A stretch of 25,778 nucleotides of DNA from a virus. Numbering within the stretch: the first letter of the stretch is position 1; each line of letters begins with the position of its first letter. The notes beneath the pieces were generated by a model. That model worked only from the letters and a program-made list of their open reading frames with translations, was not told the origin of the DNA and searched no databases. Shown piece after piece: positions 6,904-14,925 of the stretch. Position numbers and translations under genes: made by a program. The stretch covers positions 1-25,778 of the IMG/VR virus record IMGVR_UViG_3300008339_000420. The stretch is one strand, 5' to 3'.

Positions 6904-7542
6904 ATGGAAATCAGTAAAATGTATGCGTCTTCTGCCAGCGGTAGAGCATCTGTTTCTTTTACTGATGTGCGTCAAATGATTACAATTCTTGGGCAAATTG
7001 ACCGTGAACACGTCAAGAAACTAAAGGCAAGGGCTCGTGAGATTGCTAAACCCGTTGAAGATGCGGTTAGGCGAGGAATCCCGTCTACCCCACCTTTGCT
7101 AAAGGGTATGACACCTGCGGTAATACCGGGGCGTTTAAGTTGGAACACAGGTTTTCCTGCTAATTCGACTACTATTCAGACACCTCGCATGGCTGTAAAG
7201 AAAAAATACAATTCGATTGCTCGTGTTAGGACTCGTTCTGCTGCTTTGGGTCTTGCTGACATGGCTGGTCGTAGCCGTAAGTACATGAATAAATATGCAG
7301 AAACTAAACCTTATCCTTATTCTGGGCCGGGCAATGTTGGTGGTATGCGTAAGCACAAGAACACGATTGCTCGTTCTACTAAATTTATCCAGAACTTGAA
7401 TAGTGGTCGTGGTGTTGTCAAAAATTCGCCATCTCGTTATGTTTGGCCTAGCGGTCTAAAGGCCTTGCCTATTGCAAGGTATAAAATGGAAATTGCTTTG
7501 AACGAGTATGTGGCTATTGTTAATGCCAGATTGAGAGGCTAG
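6904..7542 (+). CDS. Basic minor structural protein, unknown function
   Basis: A 212-residue, strongly basic protein with many Arg and Lys (for example HVKKLKARAREIAK near residue 38) and a Pro/Gly-rich centre (PYPYSGPGNVGG). It sits where tail completion or minor tail genes precede the tape measure gene and recalls gp10-like neck proteins, but I see no diagnostic motif. The start is uncertain: ATG 6904 would be leaderless relative to the candidate promoter, while ATG 6919 has GGAAA eight bases upstream. The high charge might reflect contact with DNA or the acidic tail interior. It ends two bases before the tape measure start. Confidence 0.6.
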   Translation: MEISKMYASSASGRASVSFTDVRQMITILGQIDREHVKKLKARAREIAKPVEDAVRRGIPSTPPLLKGMTPAVIPGRLSWNTGFPANSTTIQTPRMAVKKKYNSIARVRTRSAALGLADMAGRSRKYMNKYAETKPYPYSGPGNVGGMRKHKNTIARSTKFIQNLNSGRGVVKNSPSRYVWPSGLKALPIARYKMEIALNEYVAIVNARLRG

Positions 7543-7544
7543 TT

Positions 7545-10214
7545 ATGGCTGGCAATATTTACCTACCTATTCTTTCGACCTTTAATGGTGCTGGTGTTAA
7601 GCAGGCTCAGGGCGCTTTGGCTGGCTTGGCTGGCACTGTGCGCTCTTTGGGTGCGTCTTTTAAGGCTGCTGCTATTGGTTTTGTGGCTTTCCAGTCTGTC
7701 AGCGGTTTAGCGAACTTCGCTACTGGAACTATTGTTCAGGCTCGTGACCTTGAACGTAACATTCGTGCTTTGGAACTTGTTTTTGATGATGCCACTGGCA
7801 GGATGAAAGAGTTTGTCACAACGGCAAACACTATGGGTCTTTCTCAGAGTCAGGCTGCTCAGGCTTCAACTTTCTTGGGTTCGGTTTTGCGTGGTGCAGG
7901 TTTTGACACTGCTAAGACCGCTGATGAGACTGAGAAACTTGTTTCTTTAGCGTCTGACCTTGCAACCGTTTATGGTTATGACGTTTCTGAGGCTTTGTCG
8001 GGTATGACGGCGTTGTTCCGTGGTGAGTATGACCCGATTGAGAAGTTCGGTGTTGCTATGAAGCAACAAGAAGTAAACACTATTTTGGCTTCTAGGGAGA
8101 TGGGCAATCTTACTGGTCAAGCATTGTTGAACGCTCAACAGCAGGTTCGTCTTGAATTGTTGTATCAGAGAACTGCTAGGGCGCAGGGTGCTTTTGCTAA
8201 GGGTGCAGGTACTTTGTTTGTTGAGCAGAAGAAACTTGAGAGTGCTTTTAAGGACTTTGAGGCTCAACTTGGTGGGAAACTGACCCCTGTTATTACTGAG
8301 TTTATGATGGCTTTACAGCCGATGCTTGAGGGTGGTGCTGGCGCTGGTTTGAACTTCTTTCAGGGTCTCGCAGACACTATGGATGCGTTGATGCCTCTGC
8401 TAAAACCTGTTGGTGACTTGTTCAACATCATTGTTGATGTTTTGGGTGATTTAATGATTGCCTTTGCACCACTGCTTGAGATTATCTCTATCAGTTTGGG
8501 TGATGCTTTGAACTTCTTGATGCCTGCGCTGGCTTTCATTGGCGAAACCTTTAGCATAATTGCCCGTGTAGTTAGTGCGGTGCTATCGCCTGTGCTTGAC
8601 ATTCTTGCTATTACTTTCAAAATTATTTTGGGAGTTACTAGCACTTTTATGGGAATCTTCAAGCCACTTGTTGACCCGATTATGAGTTTTATTGGTTTTG
8701 TAGTAAACGGGCTTGAGGACTTTGCTAAGGGTTTCCGCAGTGTAACAAAGATGATTGTTGATGGCCCGGAGTTCCGTGCAAAGAGTTCGATTCGTAGCAT
8801 TGAAGGCCCTGACGCAATAATTCCTACAACTGGTGACGATGATGACGATAAGGGCAAAGATTACGTTGCCGATTTTTACAAAAACATTAAAGACGAGATT
8901 AAGAAACAGAACGCCCGTCTAAAACTTGAAAATCTGGGTGCTTCTGAGGCTTTGATTAGCAGCATCCTTAGCGGTGAGGGTTGGGGAACTGTTTACGCCC
9001 GTATAGTCAAGGGTGGGGCTGCTGGTGTTGCCGCTTTGCAGGCACAGTTCAATAAGACTAAGGCTGGCATTGACGAGTTGGCTAAGGTTGCTGAGGAGTC
9101 TGCTAAGGCGTTTGAGGCTATGCAACAGGCGTTGGCTGATGTTGCTGAGGAGATTGTTTCTTTCGGTAATGGCATGATGACTTTGCTGAAGTCGGTTTCG
9201 CCGTTGCCTGCTGTTACTCGTGCTTTGGGCGAGTTTGAGTCTGCGGTTGTTGAGGCTTTTGATGCTATCGCTGACAAACTTGCTAGTGCGGTTGATAACA
9301 AGTTGTTGTTCCAGTCTTCTGCTGATGATTTGATGGCTTATGCTCGTGCCACACAGACTACTTTGGCTGGTATTGCACAGCAGCGTGACGCTATCGCTCA
9401 ACGCATTGCGGATGCTAATGATTTGATTGCTTCGACTAAGAACGCCGTGATGGGTTTTGCGAACATCACTTCGTTGTTGGAGTCGCAGTCTCAGACGATT
9501 GTTGAGACGACCACTTCGGTTGCTGACGGTATTCGGTTGACTTTGACTCGCACTCTTGATGTGCAGGGCATGGTTGGGGATTTGACTGGCAATTTCCAGA
9601 AGGTTTTGGATAAGACTAAGAAGTTTGCGGCTGATTTGCGTGAGTTGCGCCGTCTTGGTTTGGATAAGAACTTGTTTAAGCAGATTGTTGATGCAGGTTT
9701 GGAGTCTGGTGGGGCTACGGCTGCTGCAATTATTTCTGGTGGTGCTGACACTGTTGCCGAGTTGAATAATGTGTTTGCTGAGTTGTCTGATGTTGGTTCT
9801 ATCATTGCTGAGGAAACCGCTCAGGTGATGTTTGGTGCTGGTGTTGATGTTACTAATGGTTTGATTGAGGGGTTGTTGTCGCAGGATAACGCTTTGCGTC
9901 AGGCTGCTCAGACTTTGGCTGATGCGTTTACTGCCACGTTTAATTCTCGTATGGCTGAGTCTATGGGTATTGATGCTTACAATTTGGCTGGTTTGAACCC
10001 GAACATGACTGGTGTTGAACAGCCTGCGACTGTTGGTGCTGGCGGTATTGGTGGCGGTTTGATGTTTACGGCTCAGTCTGCTGGCCCTGCAAAGATTTTC
10101 GAGGTGAACATCAACGCTGGCATGGTTACTGATAAGGCCGAACTTGGTCAGACCATTGTTGATACTATTTCTCGTTATGAGCGCACTAATGGCAGTGTTT
10201 GGGTGAGAGCCTAA
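7545..10214 (+). CDS. Tape measure protein
   Basis: The 889-residue protein is the longest in the window. It sets tail length and leaves the tail during DNA ejection. Long stretches are helical and rich in Ala, Leu, Glu and Lys; several hydrophobic segments lie between about residues 285 and 400, consistent with a membrane-inserting part. The N-terminal 230 residues (LERNIRALELVFDDATGRMK and FRGEYDPIEKFGVAMKQQEV) match the common siphovirus tape measure domain. At 1.5 angstrom per helical residue, tail length would be about 130 nm. A stretch of five Asp followed by Lys (near residue 431) is probably a linker. No peptidase or lysozyme domain is seen. The next gene overlaps at TAATG. Confidence 0.93.
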   Translation: MAGNIYLPILSTFNGAGVKQAQGALAGLAGTVRSLGASFKAAAIGFVAFQSVSGLANFATGTIVQARDLERNIRALELVFDDATGRMKEFVTTANTMGLSQSQAAQASTFLGSVLRGAGFDTAKTADETEKLVSLASDLATVYGYDVSEALSGMTALFRGEYDPIEKFGVAMKQQEVNTILASREMGNLTGQALLNAQQQVRLELLYQRTARAQGAFAKGAGTLFVEQKKLESAFKDFEAQLGGKLTPVITEFMMALQPMLEGGAGAGLNFFQGLADTMDALMPLLKPVGDLFNIIVDVLGDLMIAFAPLLEIISISLGDALNFLMPALAFIGETFSIIARVVSAVLSPVLDILAITFKIILGVTSTFMGIFKPLVDPIMSFIGFVVNGLEDFAKGFRSVTKMIVDGPEFRAKSSIRSIEGPDAIIPTTGDDDDDKGKDYVADFYKNIKDEIKKQNARLKLENLGASEALISSILSGEGWGTVYARIVKGGAAGVAALQAQFNKTKAGIDELAKVAEESAKAFEAMQQALADVAEEIVSFGNGMMTLLKSVSPLPAVTRALGEFESAVVEAFDAIADKLASAVDNKLLFQSSADDLMAYARATQTTLAGIAQQRDAIAQRIADANDLIASTKNAVMGFANITSLLESQSQTIVETTTSVADGIRLTLTRTLDVQGMVGDLTGNFQKVLDKTKKFAADLRELRRLGLDKNLFKQIVDAGLESGGATAAAIISGGADTVAELNNVFAELSDVGSIIAEETAQVMFGAGVDVTNGLIEGLLSQDNALRQAAQTLADAFTATFNSRMAESMGIDAYNLAGLNPNMTGVEQPATVGAGGIGGGLMFTAQSAGPAKIFEVNINAGMVTDKAELGQTIVDTISRYERTNGSVWVRA

Positions 10215-11437
10215 TGCCGATGCCTACTCGCAAGGTCGAACTTGGTTTTGATGAGAATGGCCCGGGTGCTTGGTTCACTTTGGATGACGCTACTGCTGGT
10301 GTTTTAGACAACACAGGCTATACGCTTGCTGGCGCTGTTTATTATGACGTTACTCAGTATGTGAAAAGCGTGTCTATCAACCGTGGTAAGAGCCGTGAAC
10401 TTGACCGTTTCAATTCTGGTTCGTTGACGGTTCAGTTCAATAACCAAAACCGTTTCTTTGACCCGACTAATACTCTTAGCCCGTTTTTTGGTCAGATTGT
10501 GCCTCGCCGTGAGGTTCGTGTGACTGCTGGTACGGCTGTGCAGTTTTATGGGTTGGTTGATGACTGGGATTTGGATTACAACATTTCTGGTTTGTCTGAT
10601 GCGACTTTGGCTGCTTTTGATGGTATGTCTGCGTTGGCTGGTCAGACTTTGACTGCTGGAACGGCTACTGTGCAGTTGTCTGGCGCTCGTATTGATACTG
10701 TGTTGAGTGATGCTGGCGTGAACTGGCCTGCCACTGAGCGCAACATTGATGCTGGTGGTCAGACTTTGCAGGCTGATGTGATTTCTGCTGGCACGAACGT
10801 GATGCAATACGTCAATGTTGTTGAACAGTCTGAGCCGGGTATTTTCTTCATTGATAAGACAGGTAAAGCCACTTATCGTGACCGCAACAGGCTATATCCG
10901 AGTTCTTCGGCTGTTCTGTTGTCTGATGATGGTACTGGTATTCAGTATGGCGACATCAAGGTGAATTATGGGTCGGAGTTGCTTTACAATCAGGCTGAAG
11001 TTAGTCGCCTGAATGGTGGTTTGGCTGTTGCTGATGATTTGACTTCTCAACGGACTTACGGTGTCAGGACTTATGTTGCTGATGGTTTGTTGATGAATAC
11101 TGATGAGGCTTTGGGTCAGTTGGCTATTTATTTGGTCAATCAGTATGCCAACCCTGAGTACCGTTTTGAATCTGTGACTATTCCGTTGAATAAGTTGTCA
11201 ACGTCTCAGCAGAATGATGTTTTGGGTCTTGAGATTGGCTCTATTTGCCAAATCAAGTTTCAGCCCAATAAAGTTGGGGCGGTTATCAATAAGTATGCTC
11301 AGGTCATTGGTGTTCAGAACCAGATGACCATTAGCGACCATAAGGTTACTTTGGCGTTCCAAACCATTGACACGGCTTATTTTGTGTTGGATGACCCTGC
11401 GTTTGGTTTGCTAGACTATAACTCGTTAGGTTTTTAG
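10214..11437 (+). CDS. Minor tail protein (distal tail or baseplate hub type)
   Basis: 407 residues. ATG 10214 overlaps the tape measure stop (TAATG) and has GGGTGAG upstream, preferable to an in-frame TTG at 10199. The N-terminal 130 residues are beta-rich (YVKSVSINRGKSRELDRFNS, LTVQFNNQNRFFDPTN), typical of the minor tail protein after the tape measure gene in actinobacteriophages. Later parts look like a hub protein domain (LLSDDGTGIQYGDIKVNYGS; VIGVQNQMTISDHKVTLAFQ). One protein may thus combine distal-tail and hub roles, since no separate Dit or Tal gene is visible. No enzymatic motif. It ends ten bases before the next gene, whose RBS is AGGAG. Confidence 0.75.
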   Translation: MPMPTRKVELGFDENGPGAWFTLDDATAGVLDNTGYTLAGAVYYDVTQYVKSVSINRGKSRELDRFNSGSLTVQFNNQNRFFDPTNTLSPFFGQIVPRREVRVTAGTAVQFYGLVDDWDLDYNISGLSDATLAAFDGMSALAGQTLTAGTATVQLSGARIDTVLSDAGVNWPATERNIDAGGQTLQADVISAGTNVMQYVNVVEQSEPGIFFIDKTGKATYRDRNRLYPSSSAVLLSDDGTGIQYGDIKVNYGSELLYNQAEVSRLNGGLAVADDLTSQRTYGVRTYVADGLLMNTDEALGQLAIYLVNQYANPEYRFESVTIPLNKLSTSQQNDVLGLEIGSICQIKFQPNKVGAVINKYAQVIGVQNQMTISDHKVTLAFQTIDTAYFVLDDPAFGLLDYNSLGF

Positions 11438-11446
11438 GAGTATTTC

Positions 11447-11977
11447 ATGGCTGGTGCTGGTTGGCGCACATTTAGTGCGGGTGCGGTTCTTACTGCTGCT
11501 CAGGTACAAACTTATTTGCAAGACCAAGCGGTTCAGGTCTATGCGACTACGGCGGCTCGCACGACTGCGCTTGGTACTGCTGTTAGTGCAGGTATGATTT
11601 CGTACATCACCACTGGTCAGCAGTTGGAGTATTACAACGGTTCGGCTTGGACTGGGTTGAACTATACGACTGTTGCTGCTTCAACAGTTTCTGCTTACAC
11701 GGTTACTTCAAACGACCACAACAAAACATTTTTGTCTTCTTCGGCTTCGGCTCAGACCATTGTTGTGCCTGATGTGTTTGAGATTGGTGAGCGTTTTGAT
11801 GTTGTGCGTGACGGTGCTGGCACTGTAAGCATTTCGGCTGGTACTGGTGTGACTACTTGGGCTGGTGCTGGTACGGCTGGTACTGCTAAGTCGTTTGCGA
11901 TGGGTACACAGTATTCGGCGGCTTCGGTTATCAAGGTTGCGGCTAACTCGTACCGTGTTATTGGTGCGGTGGCCTAA
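11447..11977 (+). CDS. Minor tail protein, tail tip
   Basis: A 176-residue Ala/Thr/Ser-rich protein. The N-terminus WRTFSAGAVLTAAQVQTYLQ and the QLEYYNGSAWTGL segment are hallmarks of short tail-tip or fibre-base proteins in siphoviruses of actinobacteria: an attachment helix followed by a beta repeat region. The C-terminal 100 residues are beta-strand rich and low in charge, like a trimeric fibre head. RBS AGGAG precedes the ATG. It overlaps the first of three tail-tip paralogs at TAATG, implying a shared assembly. Confidence 0.68.
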   Translation: MAGAGWRTFSAGAVLTAAQVQTYLQDQAVQVYATTAARTTALGTAVSAGMISYITTGQQLEYYNGSAWTGLNYTTVAASTVSAYTVTSNDHNKTFLSSSASAQTIVVPDVFEIGERFDVVRDGAGTVSISAGTGVTTWAGAGTAGTAKSFAMGTQYSAASVIKVAANSYRVIGAVA

Positions 11978-12540
11978 TGTCACTTCTTCCACTGGGCTTG
12001 CTCAGTCAAGGCGGTGGTGCTAGCGGTGCGATTGGTTTTCAACTTATTTCAACCAGCCTGATTTCAACAACAACAGCGTCAGTTACTTTTAGTGCAATTC
12101 CTTCTACTTTTAAGCATTTGCAGTTGCGTATTGTAGGTCGCAATACTGATGCCGCTACTTTTCGTAGTTTGACGCTGCGTTTGAATGGCGACACTGGCTC
12201 AAATTATGGGTATCAGTCAATGCGTGGTCAAAACACAACAATTTCATCGGCTGCGCCGGGCGCTTATCAAACTTCACTTTTGATTGGTGAAACACCCGGT
12301 GCTGGCTCTGCGGCTAATGGATTTGGCTCATTGTTTGTTGATTTGATTGACTATGCCAACACAACAAAAATCAAAACAACAAAAACTATGGGTGGTAACG
12401 CTGCAACAAATGATGTCATTGCTTTTAACGGAACATGGAATAGCACTGCTGCTATTACTTCAATTTTGGTCAGCGATGCCGTAACTTCAACATCGTTTGC
12501 TGCTGGCACTCGCATCTCACTTTATGGCAGGGGTAACTAA
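11977..12540 (+). CDS. Tail-tip / putative receptor-binding protein, paralog 1
   Basis: 187 residues, rich in Ser, Thr, Ala and Gly, without membrane segments. The pattern SVTFSAIPSTFKHLQLRIVG near the N-terminus and a C-terminal block (TAAITSILVSDAV, then FAAGTRISLYGRG) recur in the two following genes, showing that the three are paralogs with a conserved beta-sandwich frame and variable central loops. It begins with a short hydrophobic, Gly-rich leader (LLPLGLLSQGGGASG) that may be an attachment peptide. Placement after the minor tail proteins suggests receptor binding. Overlaps the next gene by one base (TAATG). Confidence 0.65.
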   Translation: MSLLPLGLLSQGGGASGAIGFQLISTSLISTTTASVTFSAIPSTFKHLQLRIVGRNTDAATFRSLTLRLNGDTGSNYGYQSMRGQNTTISSAAPGAYQTSLLIGETPGAGSAANGFGSLFVDLIDYANTTKIKTTKTMGGNAATNDVIAFNGTWNSTAAITSILVSDAVTSTSFAAGTRISLYGRGN

Positions 12541-13031
12541 TGTCTTTTACCGCTTTGGGCAACATCACGCTTACTAGCGCACAAACAACAATTACTCTTT
12601 CCAGCATCAGTCAGGCTTATCGTGACTTGTATTTGGTCGTGACTATTGCTGGGCTTGGGTCAGGTGGTTCACCGCTACTTAGAGCCAATAACGATGCAGG
12701 GCTAAACTACTCAGGCACTGTTTTAAGGGCTAATGGTACAGTTGCAAATGGTGTAAACCTTACAACTTACAACTATGGTGCAACGTTAGGAATTTATGTC
12801 GCTAACAGTGGCAGCAACGACACTTTTTTTGATGTTTGGATGCCTGATTATGCAACTACTGATAAACATAAGAACATGATGATTAGGGCTAATGGCGCAA
12901 GTTCGGGTGTTGAAATGCAAATAACTAAATGGAATAACACCAGCGCAGTTACTTCTTTGGTTCTCACTTTCGGTAGCGGTCAAACTTGGGGTATTGGCAC
13001 AACTGTTGCGCTTTACGGGGTGACTGCATAA
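12540..13031 (+). CDS. Tail-tip / putative receptor-binding protein, paralog 2
   Basis: 163 residues. Conserved frame: TITLSSISQAYRDLYLVVTI at the N-terminal side, then LRANNDAGLNYSGTVLRANG, and a C-terminal TSAVTSLVLTF with GIGTTVALYGVTA at the end. It lacks the Gly-rich leader of paralog 1. The middle (GATLGIYVANSGSNDTFFDV) differs from both paralogs. No catalytic motif. Overlaps both neighbours by one base at TAATG, so all three copies should be made from one mRNA at similar levels. Confidence 0.65.
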   Translation: MSFTALGNITLTSAQTTITLSSISQAYRDLYLVVTIAGLGSGGSPLLRANNDAGLNYSGTVLRANGTVANGVNLTTYNYGATLGIYVANSGSNDTFFDVWMPDYATTDKHKNMMIRANGASSGVEMQITKWNNTSAVTSLVLTFGSGQTWGIGTTVALYGVTA

Positions 13032-13552
13032 TGTATGGCACTTTGATTGCATCGACAACTGTTGGTGCTGGTGGCAGTTCGAGCATTGACTTTACTTCGA
13101 TTCCGCAAACTTACACTGATTTGTTTGTTATTTTGTCTGCTCGCTTTTCTTCACAAGGTAACTCGAGGCTCAACCTAAATTCATCTGGCTCTGGCTTTTC
13201 TTCAAGGTCTGTTTACAGTTTTGCTACTAATGCGCCGCTTTCTTACACAGACACTGTTGGGCTTGGGCGCTCTACAAGCGACTCAGGCGACCAGACTAAC
13301 AACTTTGGCGCTAATCAGTTGCATTTGCCAAATTATCGTAGTGGCGTATCTAAGCCATTTTCCGCCGATGCTTTTGCGGCCAATTACAATGGCGGTTACA
13401 TTGTTTTGACTGGTGGAGTTTGGGCGAACAATGCGGCGATTACCAGCCTGAGTTTGTTGCCGCCAACTAGCACTACTTTTCTTCAAAACACAACCGCATA
13501 TCTTTACGGCGTATTGGTAGGCACTGGCGGCGCAACAGTCACTAGCGCATAA
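13031..13552 (+). CDS. Tail-tip / putative receptor-binding protein, paralog 3
   Basis: 173 residues from ATG 13031, which overlaps the previous stop (TAATG); an in-frame TTG at 12986 would only extend into that gene. Shared frame: SIDFTSIPQTYTDLFVILSA at the N-terminal side and NAAITSLSLLPPTS with TTAYLYGVLVG near the end. The central Ser/Asn-rich portion (RSTSDSGDQTNNFGANQLHL) is unique to this copy. Probably a second or third receptor specificity, or different subunits of one tip complex; sequence alone does not decide. Confidence 0.65.
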   Translation: MYGTLIASTTVGAGGSSSIDFTSIPQTYTDLFVILSARFSSQGNSRLNLNSSGSGFSSRSVYSFATNAPLSYTDTVGLGRSTSDSGDQTNNFGANQLHLPNYRSGVSKPFSADAFAANYNGGYIVLTGGVWANNAAITSLSLLPPTSTTFLQNTTAYLYGVLVGTGGATVTSA

Positions 13553-13572
13553 CATCTAGCAAAGGAATAAAA

Positions 13573-13803
13573 ATGGCTTTAACTAAAATTGTTGTAAATT
13601 GCGAAACAGGCATTTCTGAAGTTATTGAATTGACGGCTGAAGAAATTGCCCAACTTGAGGCTGACAAGGTTCAGGCAGAATTAGATGATGCTGCTCGTGA
13701 AGTTGAGGCTGCCCGTATTGCTGCGCTGAAGGATTCGGCTAAGGCAAAACTTGTTGCTGGTACTAAGTTGACGGCTGAAGAAGCAGCACTAATCATAGGA
13801 TAA
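13573..13803 (+). CDS. Small acidic helical protein after tail-tip genes
   Basis: 76 residues, with a short beta N-terminus (ALTKIVVNCETGISEVIELT) and a helical, Glu/Ala-rich remainder (ELTAEEIAQLEADKVQAELD), ending LTAEEAALIIG. RBS AAAGGAAT precedes the ATG. Similar small proteins often follow tail fibre genes in phages, where a chaperone or structural role is guessed; I cannot confirm either. Followed by a weak terminator, so it probably closes the tail operon. Confidence 0.65.
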   Translation: MALTKIVVNCETGISEVIELTAEEIAQLEADKVQAELDDAAREVEAARIAALKDSAKAKLVAGTKLTAEEAALIIG

Positions 13804-13820
13804 ACTAGACCTGTAAACGT

Positions 13821-13842
13821 ACCGATTCTGCGCTCGGTTTTT
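13821..13842 (+). terminator. Weak Rho-independent terminator between tail and lysis genes
   Basis: Stem ACCGA (13821-13825) and TCGGT (13834-13838), eight-base loop, then a run of T to 13842. Only five base pairs, so termination may be partial and let lysis genes be read from the tail transcript. Confidence 0.5.
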
Positions 13843-13858
13843 ATAGAAAGACCAAATT

Positions 13859-14065
13859 GTGGATTCAGGAAACGACAAGATTCTTATTCAGTTAGTGCGT
13901 GACATTGCCGAGGTTAAGGCGATGGTTCAGAACTATGCGGACATTGAATTGCGTGTGCGTGAACTTGAGAAGGCTCGTTGGAAGTCTGCGTGGATTACTG
14001 GGTTGTTGTCTGCTGCTGTGTCTAGTTCTGCTGTTGCAATAATTATCCGATTGGTTGTGATGTGA
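13859..14065 (+). CDS. Coiled-coil membrane protein of the lysis cassette (XhlA/holin-like)
   Basis: 68 residues, GTG start with AGAAAG upstream. Residues 5-40 are a helical, charged stretch (LVRDIAEVKAMVQNYADIEL) with heptad-like spacing, followed by Trp-anchored transmembrane segment at about 45-68 (WITGLLSAAVSSSAVAIIIR). This shape, an N-terminal coiled coil with one C-terminal membrane helix, is that of XhlA-type lysis proteins. Direct overlap with the endolysin gene (stop at 14065) supports a lysis role as holin or holin partner. Confidence 0.65.
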   Translation: MDSGNDKILIQLVRDIAEVKAMVQNYADIELRVRELEKARWKSAWITGLLSAAVSSSAVAIIIRLVVM

Positions 14066-14595
14066 TGTCGTGCGTTTATGAACCGTTGCGTATGAAGACT
14101 CGTGAGCGCCGTGACGAGTTGGGTAAGGCAACCATTGGTGATACTGGTAAGCCTCGTAAACGCCCTCACCGTGGCAATGACTGGGGCGACAGGACTGGTT
14201 CGGCTGGTAAGGACTTTTATGCTGTTCATGCTGGCAAGGTTGTTAAGGTTTTGAAGACTGGTGAACTTGGTCACAGCCTGATTGTTGAGCGTATGGGTTG
14301 TGTGAACCCTAAGTGCAAAGGGCGTTTCGATGAGTACAACCACAGCAACCAGCCGACCAAGTTGAAGGTTGGCGACATGGTGACTCACAACACTGTGCTG
14401 AATCAGATGGGTGACATGGGGTCGCCGGGTGCAAACCACTTGCACATGAGTTCGGCTTTTGCCCCTGTGCCTCACGAATCGCCTGTTCCTAAACTTGTGG
14501 ACTTGTTCAAAGACATTGATGCCGCTACTGCCGTTCGCCGTGCTGAGAAGGCTGCTGCCTCTGCACCACTTATTCAGAATCCAGAGGGTCAGTAA
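14065..14595 (+). CDS. Endolysin, M23 (LytM-type) peptidase
   Basis: 176 residues from ATG 14065 (TGATG overlap; GTG 14062 is an alternative). A zinc metallopeptidase cutting peptidoglycan cross-bridges or stem peptides at lysis. The zinc ligands are visible: His35 and Asp39 in HRGNDWG and His127 in NHLHM, with catalytic His125. Between them lies an insert with two Cys (CVNPKCKG), unusual in LytM domains and perhaps a second metal site. There is no signal peptide, so it needs a holin for export. No cell-wall binding domain is visible; the C-terminus is a short Ala-rich tail. Next gene overlaps at TAATG. Confidence 0.82.
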   Translation: MSCVYEPLRMKTRERRDELGKATIGDTGKPRKRPHRGNDWGDRTGSAGKDFYAVHAGKVVKVLKTGELGHSLIVERMGCVNPKCKGRFDEYNHSNQPTKLKVGDMVTHNTVLNQMGDMGSPGANHLHMSSAFAPVPHESPVPKLVDLFKDIDAATAVRRAEKAAASAPLIQNPEGQ

Positions 14596-14885
14596 TGGCT
14601 AAGAGTATAAAAACCCGTGTAAAAGCCATCAGTGCCGTTGTGGGTGCTGTTGTGTGGCGTGGCTTTGGTCTGTTCCTGTTTATTGCTGGTGGCGCTGCTG
14701 GTACTGGTGCGATTGTGACTGGTTCGTGGGTTGATGGTGTTGTGATTGCTTGGGCAACGTTAATGTTGGGTGTGATTGGGGCTATTGGTTATGCGATTGC
14801 TACTACTGGTGAGGCGACTCCCGATGTTGTTGCTAAAGCGTCTCAGGATGCGGTGCAGAAAGCGTCTGACAGGGCTTCTAAGTAG
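14595..14885 (+). CDS. Holin-like membrane protein
   Basis: 96 residues with two predicted transmembrane helices at about 15-41 (GFGLFLFIAGGAAGTGAIV) and 48-69 (VVIAWATLMLGVIGAIGYAI), a basic N-terminus (MAKSIKTRVK) and a polar, helical C-terminal tail. This topology and the overlap with the endolysin stop suggest a class II holin that permeabilises the membrane. The coiled-coil protein at 13859 may be the partner or antiholin. Assignment is from topology and context. Confidence 0.68.
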   Translation: MAKSIKTRVKAISAVVGAVVWRGFGLFLFIAGGAAGTGAIVTGSWVDGVVIAWATLMLGVIGAIGYAIATTGEATPDVVAKASQDAVQKASDRASK

Positions 14886-14925
14886 TTTTATTCGCCGTTT
14901 GTTGACGTTTCAGGCGTGGTTTTTG

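Noticed and set aside
8360-8857. Long minus-strand frame opposite the tape measure gene
   Set aside because: Low-complexity Ser/Ile/Lys-rich translation without ribosome binding site, mirror image of a strongly biased gene on the + strand.
8835-8865. Enterokinase-like Asp run in the tape measure protein as a processing site
   Set aside because: Such Asp-rich stretches occur as flexible linkers; there is no evidence for cleavage.
10304-10807. Minus-strand frame opposite the minor tail gene
   Set aside because: Shadow frame created by codon bias; composition rich in Ser, His and Arg is unlike a real protein here.
13933-14475. Minus-strand frame opposite the endolysin
   Set aside because: The opposite strand has a recognisable M23 peptidase with all ligands; the minus frame has no motif.
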